A stretch of 64,000 nucleotides of DNA from Sphaerimonospora sp050942215 (GTDB lineage Bacteria; Actinomycetota; Actinomycetes; Streptosporangiales; Streptosporangiaceae): contig NZ_CP192056.1 of assembly GCF_050942215.1 (NCBI RefSeq), forward strand, positions 5,766,001-5,830,000, written 5' to 3'. Both the position numbers and the translations under genes were made by a program. The notes under the pieces are model-generated. The model had not been told where the DNA came from and searched no databases. It saw only the letters and a list, made by a program, of their open reading frames with translations. This document shows positions 26,344 through 34,148 of this stretch, piece by piece (position 1 is the stretch's first letter; each line of letters begins with the position of its first letter).

Positions 26344-26752
26344 TCGGGCATCCCCAACGCCCGGAGGAACGGCCAGGGCCCCCACCCCTGACGACCAACG
26401 ACCACACAGGAACCACCGACTCACCCCACGGCGAACAAGCCGACCTCCCAACGACGCCCAGCCACAATCGGGCATCCCCAACGCCCGGAGGAACGGCCAG
26501 GGCCCCCCACCCCTGACGACCAACGACCACACAGGAACCACCGACTCACCCCACAGCGAACAAGCCGACCTCCCAACGACGCCCAGCCACTATCGGGCAT
26601 CCCCAACGCGCGGAGGAACGGCCAGGGCCCCCCACCCCTGACGACCAACGACCACACAGGAACCACCGACTCACCCCACAGCGAACAAGCCGACCTCCCA
26701 ACGGCGCCCAGCCACTATCGGGCATCCCCAACGCGCGGAGGAACGGGCAGGA
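26344..26752. repeat. Tandem array of a ~125-bp intergenic repeat
   Basis: Three full copies begin at 26344, 26468 and 26593 (unit lengths 124, 125 and 125), with a fourth cut off about 35 bases after 26718. Each starts TCGGGCATCCCCAACGC and contains GACGACCAACGACCACACAGG and CCGACCTCCCAACG. Copies differ by only a few substitutions. The top strand is C/A-rich and poor in G and T. The unit is not a multiple of three, so open frames across it change frame at each copy; it is non-coding. Confidence 0.9.
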
Positions 26753-26839
26753 ACCAGCATTACGGCCTTAACCCGTACCCTCTGGGCAACTCGATCGTTT
26801 GGTGTGTCAGATGCACGTCCACGCATCGTGGGGAGAGCC

Positions 26840-27943
26840 ATGTCAGGACCGTCCATGCAGACCACTGCCCGGAACAGCGTCGGCGTATCGCTGCCCGACA
26901 GCGGGCTGCCCGATGGATTCAGCCCACGGCCGCGGCCCACGATCCGGAATGTGGCCGAGCGTGCCGGAGTGTCCAAGTCGCTGGTGTCCCTTGTGCTCAG
27001 GGGATCACCTCATGTGAGCGAACATCGCAGGGAGGCGGTCCTCCAGGCGGCCAGGGAGCTCGGGTACCGCCCGAACGCGGTGGCCCGCAGCCTCGTGGAG
27101 GGCCGCACCCACCTGGTGGGCGCCCTGGTGGCCGATCTGCACAACCCGTTCTACGCCGAGTTCCTGGACGGACTGCAGGAGAGCCTGCACGGCGACGGTC
27201 TGCGATTACTGATCGGCAGCGGCCGTTGGGATCCGGCGTTCGAGGACGAGGCCGTGGAGGCGTTCCTGGAACTACGCGTGGACGGCCTGGTCATGTTGGG
27301 CATCGCCCCGTCCAGCGACACACTCGCCGAGGCCGCCGCCTACACCCCGACGGTGGTGGTGGGCGAACGCGACGTGGAGCTCGAGGGCATCGACATCGTC
27401 GTCGACGACGACCAGCTCGGGGCGAGGCTGGCCGTCGACCATCTGGTGGAACTCGGTCACCGGCAGATCGCGCACATCGAGGGGACGCCGTCGTCGGCCG
27501 CCCGCTGCCGCTGTGAGGGATATCTGATGGCCATGCGCCGGCACGGGCTGGCCCCGCACATCATGGTCGAGCACGGAGACTTCACCGAGGAGAGCGGCCG
27601 GCAGGCGGCGCTGGCCCTGCTGCGCCGTACGCCTCGGCCGACCGCGGTCTTCGCGGCCAACGACATCGTGGCGATGGGCGTGCTCACGGCCGCGAGCGAG
27701 CTTGGCCTGCGAGTGCCCCAGGACCTGTCCGTGGTGGGGTACGACAACACGCATCTGGCGGCGGTGAACCAGATCTCGCTCACCAGCGTCGACCAACCGC
27801 GGCGGGCGATGGGGCGGTCGGCAGCCGCCCTGCTCAGCGACCGCATCTCGGAACCGGGCAAATCCTCCAGACTCCGGCAGGTGACCCCCCAACTGGTCGT
27901 CCGGCGCAGCACCGGGCCCGTGCCAAGCGAGGTCCAAAGCTAG
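26840..27943 (+). CDS. LacI-family transcriptional regulator
   Basis: The 367-residue protein has an N-terminal extension of about 35 residues, then the LacI HTH (TIRNVAERAGVSKSLVSLVL) with hinge GYRPNAVARSLVEGRT, and a periplasmic-binding-protein-like sensor (VGALVADLHNPFYAEFLDGL, IEGTPSSAARCRCEGYL, TAVFAANDIVAMGVL). The ATG at 26840 follows GGGGAGAGCC. It probably responds to a sugar, but no sugar operon is adjacent. Confidence 0.88.
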   Translation: MSGPSMQTTARNSVGVSLPDSGLPDGFSPRPRPTIRNVAERAGVSKSLVSLVLRGSPHVSEHRREAVLQAARELGYRPNAVARSLVEGRTHLVGALVADLHNPFYAEFLDGLQESLHGDGLRLLIGSGRWDPAFEDEAVEAFLELRVDGLVMLGIAPSSDTLAEAAAYTPTVVVGERDVELEGIDIVVDDDQLGARLAVDHLVELGHRQIAHIEGTPSSAARCRCEGYLMAMRRHGLAPHIMVEHGDFTEESGRQAALALLRRTPRPTAVFAANDIVAMGVLTAASELGLRVPQDLSVVGYDNTHLAAVNQISLTSVDQPRRAMGRSAAALLSDRISEPGKSSRLRQVTPQLVVRRSTGPVPSEVQS

Positions 27944-27980
27944 GTCAACCGCCGACGTGTCGTCTCGCGGCGGTGTTGAC
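27944..27980 (+). terminator. Hairpin directly after the LacI gene
   Basis: GTCAACCGCCG pairs with CGGCGGTGTTGAC (two-base bulge), beginning at the base after the stop codon. Confidence 0.5.
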
Positions 27981-28069
27981 TCGTGCCATGACGCCGACCC
28001 CGGCGAGTCAGCGGCATCGGGGGGACCCGCCGGGGCGGCGACCGCGTTTCGCGAGAATCGGGGGGTTTC

Positions 28070-28366
28070 ATGCGTGATCCGGAGCTGGTCTCCTGCGCAC
28101 AGCGGGCGGCCGATGAGCTGGAACGGGCCTGGGTGCACTGGCGGGAGGCCCGCGGGCTGGCCATCAGCGGCGACGAAGGCATCGCCGACTCCGTGGCGAG
28201 CTACGTCGCCCATTCGATCGAGCACCCGTGGGGGCGCCCCCGGGTGGTGCTGGGGCTCGACGCGGCGGACGCCCGCGAGCTGGCCGCCCTCCTGCATGGA
28301 CAGGACACCGCCTCATCCGCGCGAGCCCCGCACGCGGCCGGGCTCTCCGCGGTGCCGGGAGCCTAG
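28070..28366 (+). CDS. Conserved actinobacterial hypothetical protein
   Basis: The 98-residue protein includes AADELERAWVHWREARGL, HPWGRPRVVLGLDAADAREL and an Ala-rich tail. The WGRPRVVLG core recurs in uncharacterised Streptomyces proteins as I remember them. GGGGGG lies before the ATG. No membrane segment is seen. Function is unknown. Confidence 0.65.
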   Translation: MRDPELVSCAQRAADELERAWVHWREARGLAISGDEGIADSVASYVAHSIEHPWGRPRVVLGLDAADARELAALLHGQDTASSARAPHAAGLSAVPGA

Positions 28367-28576
28367 CCGTCCCGTGCTTTCGAGGTGCGATGGCATGGTC
28401 ATGTGTGCTTTGCGCGTAGGTTGGTTTCACAGGGGAGTGTCTGACAGATGCCGCCCGCTGCGAGCGTCGGACGCACTCGCCGGGCTGAGGAGGGGCTGAT
28501 GGGCTGAGCCCGTCGGCGACTCCTGGCAGTACATGGTTCGTCGGACACGACCGGAGCCTCGCGAAGGGATTCGAGC

Positions 28577-29488
28577 GTGACCAGTCGACCACTCGCCGCC
28601 GCGGTTCTCGGCCTGTGGGGGCTCGGCACCCTGGTCGCCTGCGGCGCCTCTCCAGAGGCCGGGGGTGGTCCCGAAGACCTCGACGCCGGGGGCCGTGCCC
28701 CCACTCGTACGGCAAACACGCCGCAGGCCGATGCCCGGACGACACCGCAGGCCGATTCCGAGGCGACGGCACCCGCCGATGGCCGGGCCGGGGCGGACGG
28801 CGCCACGCGGAACGCGTCCCAGGCGAAGCCGCTGGCCGGGAAGGTCGTCGTCATCGATCCCGGCCACAACGGCGGCAACTGGCGGCATTCCCGGGAGATC
28901 AACAGGCAGGTCGACGTCCTCACCAAGCTGAAGGCCTGTGACACCACCGGCACGTCGACCGACGACGGCTACACCGAGGCGGCGTTCACCTGGGACGTCT
29001 CCAAGCGGCTCGCGAAGCGGCTGAGGAAAATGGGCGCCGTGGTCAAGCTCACCCGCGCCGACAACACGAGTTGGGGCCCGTGCATCACCGAGCGGGCGGC
29101 GATCGGGAACCGGGCCGGGGCGGACGCGGCGATCTCGGTCCACGCCGACGGCGCGCCGCCGAGCGGCCGGGGTTTCCACATCATCGTCCCCAAGAAGATC
29201 AACGGCCCGGTCGACCCCGTCGTCGGCGACTCCGTACGGCTGGGCCGTACGATCAGAGACGCCTTCCGCCGCGGCACCGGCCTGCCGTACTCGAACTATC
29301 TGGGCAGGAACGCGCTCGTCGCCCGCAGCGACCTCGGCGGGCTCAACCTCTCGAAGGTGCCGAAGATCTTCCTCGAGTGCGGGAACATGCGGAACGCGCG
29401 GGACGCGGCCGACTTCAAGGACGGGCGGTTCCGGCAGCGCATCGCCGACTCCCTGGCCCGTGGCCTCCGGGACTATCTGCTGCACTGA
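28577..29488 (+). CDS. N-acetylmuramoyl-L-alanine amidase, lipoprotein
   Basis: The 303-residue protein has a signal ending in a lipobox-like LVACG, a ~65-residue Thr/Ala/Pro-rich spacer, then an Amidase_3 domain. Likely zinc ligands and catalytic residues are His97 (VIDPGHNGG), His189 (ISVHADG) and Glu267 (IFLECGNMRN). It should cut the amide between muramic acid and the stem peptide outside the membrane. The GTG start follows GAAGGG. The neighbour encodes a GH20 hexosaminidase, so both may act on wall sugars. Confidence 0.88.
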   Translation: MTSRPLAAAVLGLWGLGTLVACGASPEAGGGPEDLDAGGRAPTRTANTPQADARTTPQADSEATAPADGRAGADGATRNASQAKPLAGKVVVIDPGHNGGNWRHSREINRQVDVLTKLKACDTTGTSTDDGYTEAAFTWDVSKRLAKRLRKMGAVVKLTRADNTSWGPCITERAAIGNRAGADAAISVHADGAPPSGRGFHIIVPKKINGPVDPVVGDSVRLGRTIRDAFRRGTGLPYSNYLGRNALVARSDLGGLNLSKVPKIFLECGNMRNARDAADFKDGRFRQRIADSLARGLRDYLLH

Positions 29489-29526
29489 TCCGACCGGACG
29501 ACCGGATGTTTGGCATGATCTAGGGC

Positions 29527-31173
29527 ATGGATCGCCTCCTTCCGCGGCCCTGCGTGGCCGAGCGTGAGCCCGGTGTCTTCGAGCTCACTCCCGGCTCCGC
29601 GGTCCGCGGGCCGGCCGCCCTCGTGGATGCCGTACGGCTCTCGCTCGCCGTGCTCGACCTCCGCCCGGATGCCGCGGGCGCGGACGCCGTCGCGGCGGTA
29701 AGCGTGATCGAGGACGCCGCACTCGGCCCCGAGGCGTACGAGATCGAGATCACCGCCGAAGCGGTGCGGATCGTCGCAGCCGACCGGGCCGGCGCCTTCT
29801 ACGCCGGGCAGACGCTGCGGCAGCTGCTGCCCGCCGAGGCATACCGGGCTGCCGCCGTTCCCGGCACGACCTGGACCATGCCACGCGGACGGATCGCGGA
29901 CGCGCCCGCGCTCTCCTGGCGTGGCGCCCACCTCGACGTCGCACGCAACTTCCTGCCCAAGCGGGAGGTGCTGCGGATGATCGACCTGCTGGCCCTGCAC
30001 AAGCTCAACCGGCTCCACCTGCACCTCGTGGACGACCAGGGGTGGCGGGTGGAGAGCCGGGCCTATCCGCTGCTCCACGAGGTGGGCTCGCACCGGGATC
30101 GGACGACCACCAGCCACTACCGGGAGGAGCCGGCCTTCGACGGCGTGCCGCACGGCGGGTACTACACGCTGGCTGACCTGGCGGAGATCTCCGCCTACGC
30201 GGCGGCCCGGGCGGTCACCGTCGTGCCGGAGATCGACGTGCCGGGGCATGCCTCGGCGATCCTGGCGGCCTACCCGCGGTTCGGGGCACGGCCGGAGGAG
30301 CGCCATCGGGTGCTGGACCGGTGGGGCATCTCACCGGCGATCCTCTCCCCGCTGCCGGCCACGGTCGACTTCCTCACCGCCGTCTTCGACGAGGTGATCG
30401 GCGCGCTGGGGGCCGTGCCGTACTTCCACATCGGGGGCGACGAGTGCGTGCTGGACGCCTGGGCGGCCTCGGCCGAGATCTCCGCGTACCAGACGGAGCT
30501 GGGTCTGGCCGCCCCCGCCGATCTGCACGCCTGGTTCCTGCGCCGGCTGGCCGACGTGCTCGCCGTGCGCGGATGCCGGGCGGTCGTGTGGGATGAGGCG
30601 TTCGTCAGCGGGATGCTCAGGCAGGACACGGTGGTCATGCCGTGGCGCGGCCCCGAGGTGGGACGGCGAGCGGCGGCGGCCGGCCACGAGGTCGTCGCGA
30701 CGCCGGTGTTCCCCCTGTACTTCGACTACGTGGAGGCGGCCTCGCCGGAGGAGCCCCTGGGCATCGGTGAGACGATCACGCTGGCCGACGTGGCGGCCTT
30801 CGCGCCGGTGCCCGCCGAGTGGTCGGACGCGGAGCGTGCCAGGGTGATCGGCATGCAGTTCCAGCTCTGGAGCGAGCGCATTCCCGACGGGCGGACGCTC
30901 GACTACCGGGCCTGGCCGCGTGGCTGCGCGGCGGCCGAGATCGCCTGGACCGGGACGCCCGCCGCGGACCGCTTCGCCGGCCGTCTTGACGCCCATCTCG
31001 CCCGGCTGGACGCCTTCGGGGTGGAGTACCGCCCGCCGACGGGACCGCGGCCGTGGCAGCGGGGCGGCACCGGGTGGCGGCGGCACCGGCCCGGTGTCAT
31101 CGACGTGCACGAGGTGATGCGGCACCTGTACGACCTGACCCGGTCGGCGGACTCCACCCGTCCCAGCCTGTGA
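29527..31173 (+). CDS. Beta-N-acetylhexosaminidase (GH20)
   Basis: The 548-residue enzyme has an N-terminal alpha/beta domain and a GH20 barrel starting near SWRGAHLDVARNFLPK. The catalytic Asp-Glu pair is D305-E306 in HIGGDEC. Other marks are LHLHLVDDQGWR and VVPEIDVPGHASA. It lacks an evident signal peptide, so it may act in the cytoplasm on imported GlcNAc oligomers or wall fragments. The start has no strong ribosome site (it lies 38 bases after the amidase stop). Confidence 0.9.
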   Translation: MDRLLPRPCVAEREPGVFELTPGSAVRGPAALVDAVRLSLAVLDLRPDAAGADAVAAVSVIEDAALGPEAYEIEITAEAVRIVAADRAGAFYAGQTLRQLLPAEAYRAAAVPGTTWTMPRGRIADAPALSWRGAHLDVARNFLPKREVLRMIDLLALHKLNRLHLHLVDDQGWRVESRAYPLLHEVGSHRDRTTTSHYREEPAFDGVPHGGYYTLADLAEISAYAAARAVTVVPEIDVPGHASAILAAYPRFGARPEERHRVLDRWGISPAILSPLPATVDFLTAVFDEVIGALGAVPYFHIGGDECVLDAWAASAEISAYQTELGLAAPADLHAWFLRRLADVLAVRGCRAVVWDEAFVSGMLRQDTVVMPWRGPEVGRRAAAAGHEVVATPVFPLYFDYVEAASPEEPLGIGETITLADVAAFAPVPAEWSDAERARVIGMQFQLWSERIPDGRTLDYRAWPRGCAAAEIAWTGTPAADRFAGRLDAHLARLDAFGVEYRPPTGPRPWQRGGTGWRRHRPGVIDVHEVMRHLYDLTRSADSTRPSL

Positions 31174-31217
31174 CACCGCGAGATCACGAAGGGTGTTCGA
31201 GATCACAGGTGGTGTTT

Positions 31218-31232
31218 CCCCGGATCGGGGAC
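31218..31232. terminator. Short hairpin between convergent GH20 and pyrD genes
   Basis: TCCCCG-GAT-CGGGGA is a six-bp stem with a tight loop. It is the only symmetrical element in the 82-base gap and could be a weak bidirectional terminator. Confidence 0.3.
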
Positions 31233-31255
31233 CTGACCTGCGGGAGAACGCCTGA

Positions 31256-32311
31256 TCACGGGTGGGGGGTGGGGGTGACCTGGCCGATCGAGGTGTGGCC
31301 GTGCCGACGCAGACGGCGGGACAGCTCCCGGTGGATGCGCCACGCCCACAGTGGTCCTTCGTAGATCATGCCGGTGTACCCCTGCACGAGCGTGGCACCC
31401 GCGCGCAGCCGCTCCCACACGTCGTCCGCGTTCTCCACCCCGCCGACGGAGACGATGGTGAGGCGGTCGCCCGCCTTCTGGTGCAGTCTGCGCAGCACCT
31501 CCAGCGACCTGGCCTTCAGCGGCCGGCCCGACAGGCCCCCGGCCTCGGTGCTGGACACCCCGGCGCGGCTGATCGTGGTGTTCGTGGCGATGATCCCGGC
31601 CAGTCCCAGATCGACGGCGAGTCCGGCGACCGCGTCGACGTCCTCGTCCGCGAGGTCAGGGGCGATCTTCACGAGCAGCGGCGTCCGGCCGGCCGCCTCC
31701 CGTACGGCCGTCAGCAGCGGCCGCAGCAGCTCCACCGCCTGCAGGTCGCGCAGCCCCGGAGTGTTGGGCGAGCTCACGTTCACCACGAGGTAGTCGGCGA
31801 ACGGAGCGAGCAGCCGGGCGCTCGACACGTAGTCGGCCACCGCCTCGCTCTCGGGCACCACCTTGGTCTTGCCGATGTTCACGCCGACGACGACCGGAAC
31901 ACCCCTGGTCCTGCGCAGCCGCCTGGCCGCCGCCCGGGCCCCCGCGTTGTTGAAGCCCATCCGGTTGATGATCGCCCGGCTCTCCGGGAGACGGAACAGC
32001 CGGGGGCGTGGGTTGCCGGGCTGGGGCCGCGCCGTGATCGTGCCGACCTCGACATGGCCGAAGCCGAAGGACGCCAGCGCCTCGAAGCACCCGGCGTCCT
32101 TGTCGAAGCCGGCGGCGAGTCCGAAGGGCGATGGGAAGTGCACGCCGAACGCCCGTACGCGCAGCGCCTCGTCGCGTGGCGCGAGCCATCCGTACAGCAA
32201 CCGCTTGGCCACGGGAAGCACCGAGAGCAGGCGGAGCAGCCTGATCGTGAGGTGGTGCACGGCCTCCGCGTCGAACCGGCTCAGGACCTGCGTGAAGACG
32301 AGTCGATACAT
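31256..32311 (-). CDS. pyrD: Dihydroorotate dehydrogenase, quinone type
   Basis: The 351-residue class-2 DHODH begins MYRLVFTQVLSRFDAEAVHH with the N-terminal membrane-associating helix. It carries FGLAAGFDKDAG, GFNNAGARAAARRL, VNVSSPNTPGLRDLQ (catalytic Ser region) and GVENADDVWERLRAGATLVQ (FMN phosphate site). It oxidises dihydroorotate and reduces quinone in pyrimidine synthesis. The ATG at 32311 starts the standard N-terminus. Confidence 0.93.
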   Translation of the reverse strand: MYRLVFTQVLSRFDAEAVHHLTIRLLRLLSVLPVAKRLLYGWLAPRDEALRVRAFGVHFPSPFGLAAGFDKDAGCFEALASFGFGHVEVGTITARPQPGNPRPRLFRLPESRAIINRMGFNNAGARAAARRLRRTRGVPVVVGVNIGKTKVVPESEAVADYVSSARLLAPFADYLVVNVSSPNTPGLRDLQAVELLRPLLTAVREAAGRTPLLVKIAPDLADEDVDAVAGLAVDLGLAGIIATNTTISRAGVSSTEAGGLSGRPLKARSLEVLRRLHQKAGDRLTIVSVGGVENADDVWERLRAGATLVQGYTGMIYEGPLWAWRIHRELSRRLRRHGHTSIGQVTPTPHP

Positions 32312-32440
32312 CGCGGCAAGCCTATCGCCCGCGCGCATGCGGCCGCCCCGGTCCCGGACCGTGGTGTGGGAGAGCGGTGCTCCCTCACGTCCGCGGCGGG
32401 GCCGGGGCGGCCGAGGCGGGTCGATTCCGGTGCGGCGCCG

Positions 32441-33010
32441 TCAGTGCTTCGCCTTCTTGCCCTCCGGGGTCACCGCGTACCACTCGCCGCTGAAGTCCTT
32501 GACGTCCTGCCCGGCCGTGTCGCCGGCCTTCTGGTCCTTGGCGTAGTAGTACAGCGGGTGCTTGTTGTAGGTGATCTGGGTGGCGCCGTCCTCGCGCTTG
32601 AGCGTGCCGAGCATGCTCGCGTTGACGCCGGTTCCCGCCTGAGGCGTCCCGAGCGTGAGCGCGGGCGGCCAGGCGGCGGCACAGGCCGCCGAGCAGGTCG
32701 ACTTGTCCTTCTTGTCCTCCGTGAACAGGTAGAGGGTGCGCCCTTCCGTCCCGACCAGAATCGTGCCGAGGCTGGTCTGGGCGACGTCGACCTTCGCCGG
32801 GCCCGTCGGGGTCGCCATGACGGAAGAGGTCGGCGAGGCGGGGGTGCCGGGCTCGGGCGTCGCCGATCCGGACTCGTACGGCGTCTCGCTCGGCTCGGTG
32901 AGGTGCTCATCGGCGGCGGCGGGCTTGGCCGCGTTGGGCTCCTCGGCGCTGCCACATCCTGACGCCAGCAAGCCAATCATGATCATGCCGGCGTACAGCA
33001 GTTTCCTCAT
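32441..33010 (-). CDS. Lipoprotein with secreted-repeat (COG4315-type) domain
   Basis: The 189-residue protein has a signal MRKLLYAGMIMIGLLASGCG with a lipobox, a Pro/Thr/Ser-rich spacer, then two repeats of the Yx(F/Y/W)xxD type (LYLFTEDKKDKSTC and LYYYAKDQKAGDTAGQ). The conserved CSAACAAAWPP lies between them. Members are surface lipoproteins of unknown role. GGAGG lies nine bases before the ATG. Confidence 0.82.
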   Translation of the reverse strand: MRKLLYAGMIMIGLLASGCGSAEEPNAAKPAAADEHLTEPSETPYESGSATPEPGTPASPTSSVMATPTGPAKVDVAQTSLGTILVGTEGRTLYLFTEDKKDKSTCSAACAAAWPPALTLGTPQAGTGVNASMLGTLKREDGATQITYNKHPLYYYAKDQKAGDTAGQDVKDFSGEWYAVTPEGKKAKH

Positions 33011-33141
33011 CTTCGGCCTCCAGGGAAGTTTCTGAGCACGGGTCCAAGGAGACACGCGGCGGCATGGGGCGTGCCGCCAAGACACGAAGATCTGGGACAT
33101 CCCTTTACCGTCTAATGAAAGTCGCGTGATCCGTACCCGCG

Positions 33142-33522
33142 TCAGGTGGACGCCTGCTCGGACGCGGCCTGCTCGAATTCTGCGGGGAGCTGTGCCATCG
33201 CATGACCGAACGCGTCGCCGCCCACCGCCTCGCGCAGCGTCATCAGGACGGCCCGCACTCCGCCGCGTGTCTCCTCCACCGTCAACCCCGTGCGGCGGCT
33301 CACCCGGCGCACCAGATCACGCAGGCCGAACCGCTCGATCCTTCCGCCTACGTGCAGCGACTCCCGCAGCGGCGCCGGTAGTTCGGCCGCCAGGCAGCGG
33401 GCCTCCCCCGCGCTGAGCCGGTCCCCCAGCGTCTCGACCGTCGCGCGGGCGAGGTCAGCGGATTCCTCACGCGACAGCCCAGAACGCTCCTCCACCGTCC
33501 GGATGAACTCTTTGTACTCCAC
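33142..33522 (-). CDS. DUF2267 family protein
   Basis: The protein has about 126 residues: EYKEFIRTVEERSGLSREE, then LGDRLSAGEARCLAAELP and a second half-repeat VRRVSRRTGLTVEETRGGVR. This duplicated pattern is DUF2267. The GTG at 33522 with GGAG five bases upstream is preferred; ATG 33540 is also in frame. Function is unknown. Confidence 0.78.
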   Translation of the reverse strand: MEYKEFIRTVEERSGLSREESADLARATVETLGDRLSAGEARCLAAELPAPLRESLHVGGRIERFGLRDLVRRVSRRTGLTVEETRGGVRAVLMTLREAVGGDAFGHAMAQLPAEFEQAASEQAST

Positions 33523-33897
33523 TTCGGCTCCATTCCCCATAAAAGCGGATAAATGAGCAGTTTTGGGGAAATTGCCCGCACGGCGCGGGGCCGTACGGCG
33601 GAGTGGGCACCGGCCGGCACGAAATCGGTCCGGGCGAGTCCAGCCAGGCCGGCGATCGACACGAGTTCGGCCCGGTCGAGTTCGGCCGATCCGGCCGCTG
33701 ACACGAGTTCGGCCCGGACGCCGACACGTGACCGCGATCGGTGGCTCCTGCCCGCCACGACCTCGCGGCTGATGCGATGCTGGCCCTCGAACGCCGCCGG
33801 GCGGGTGCAGCCGGGCGTCGTCCTTCGGCGCGGAACGCCCCCCATCCGCCAGAGCATCCAGATCGTGCAGATCGTGCGAGAGACAAGGAGCATCCGG
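33523..33897. other. Intergenic region with short direct repeats
   Basis: No gene is supported. An 18-base direct repeat, GACACGAGTTCGGCCCGG, occurs at 33658 and 33700, with further degenerate CGAGTTCGGCC copies nearby. Open frames here on both strands are low-complexity Arg-rich artefacts of high GC. Confidence 0.5.
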
Positions 33898-34131
33898 ATG
33901 GCCGAGCGTACGCCGCTCACCCCGCCCGATCCCTCGGGTCTCGAGGCGTGGATCCGGCAGGTCCTCCGCCTGGCCGGCCCCCGGGCCTCCGCCCACATGC
34001 CCCCGCTCCCGGCAGCCGAACCGATCGACGAGCCGACCGCCGAGCCTGCCGACGACCCCGGTGCGGACTCCGCTGACGTGGCCTCAACACCGCCGCGGCG
34101 GGACCGGCCGGGAGATCTCCAGCGGAGCTGA
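33898..34131 (+). CDS. Small acidic hypothetical protein
   Basis: The protein would have 77 residues: a short amphipathic segment (SGLEAWIRQVLRLAG) followed by a Pro/Ala/Asp-rich acidic tail. AAGGAG seven bases before the ATG at 33898 is the main support. It is convergent with the histidine kinase gene. I do not recognise it, and it could be spurious. Confidence 0.45.
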   Translation: MAERTPLTPPDPSGLEAWIRQVLRLAGPRASAHMPPLPAAEPIDEPTAEPADDPGADSADVASTPPRRDRPGDLQRS

Positions 34132-34148
34132 GCCGCCCGGAAGGCGGG

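Noticed and set aside
26318..26731. Several Gly/Trp-rich minus-strand open frames in the tandem repeat
   Set aside because: The repeat length is not a multiple of three, so the same sequence is read in different frames in each copy; no ribosome sites.
26344..26752. CRISPR array
   Set aside because: Units are ~125 bp and directly abutting, with no short repeats separated by unique spacers and no cas genes.
28367..28576. Cyclic-di-AMP riboswitch before the amidase gene
   Set aside because: Wall-hydrolase genes in actinomycetes often have one, but the conserved ydaO-type segments are not present here.
33142..33996. N-terminal extension of the DUF2267 gene
   Set aside because: The extension is Arg/Pro/Gly-rich low-complexity sequence crossing short direct repeats; the family N-terminus starts at about 33522.
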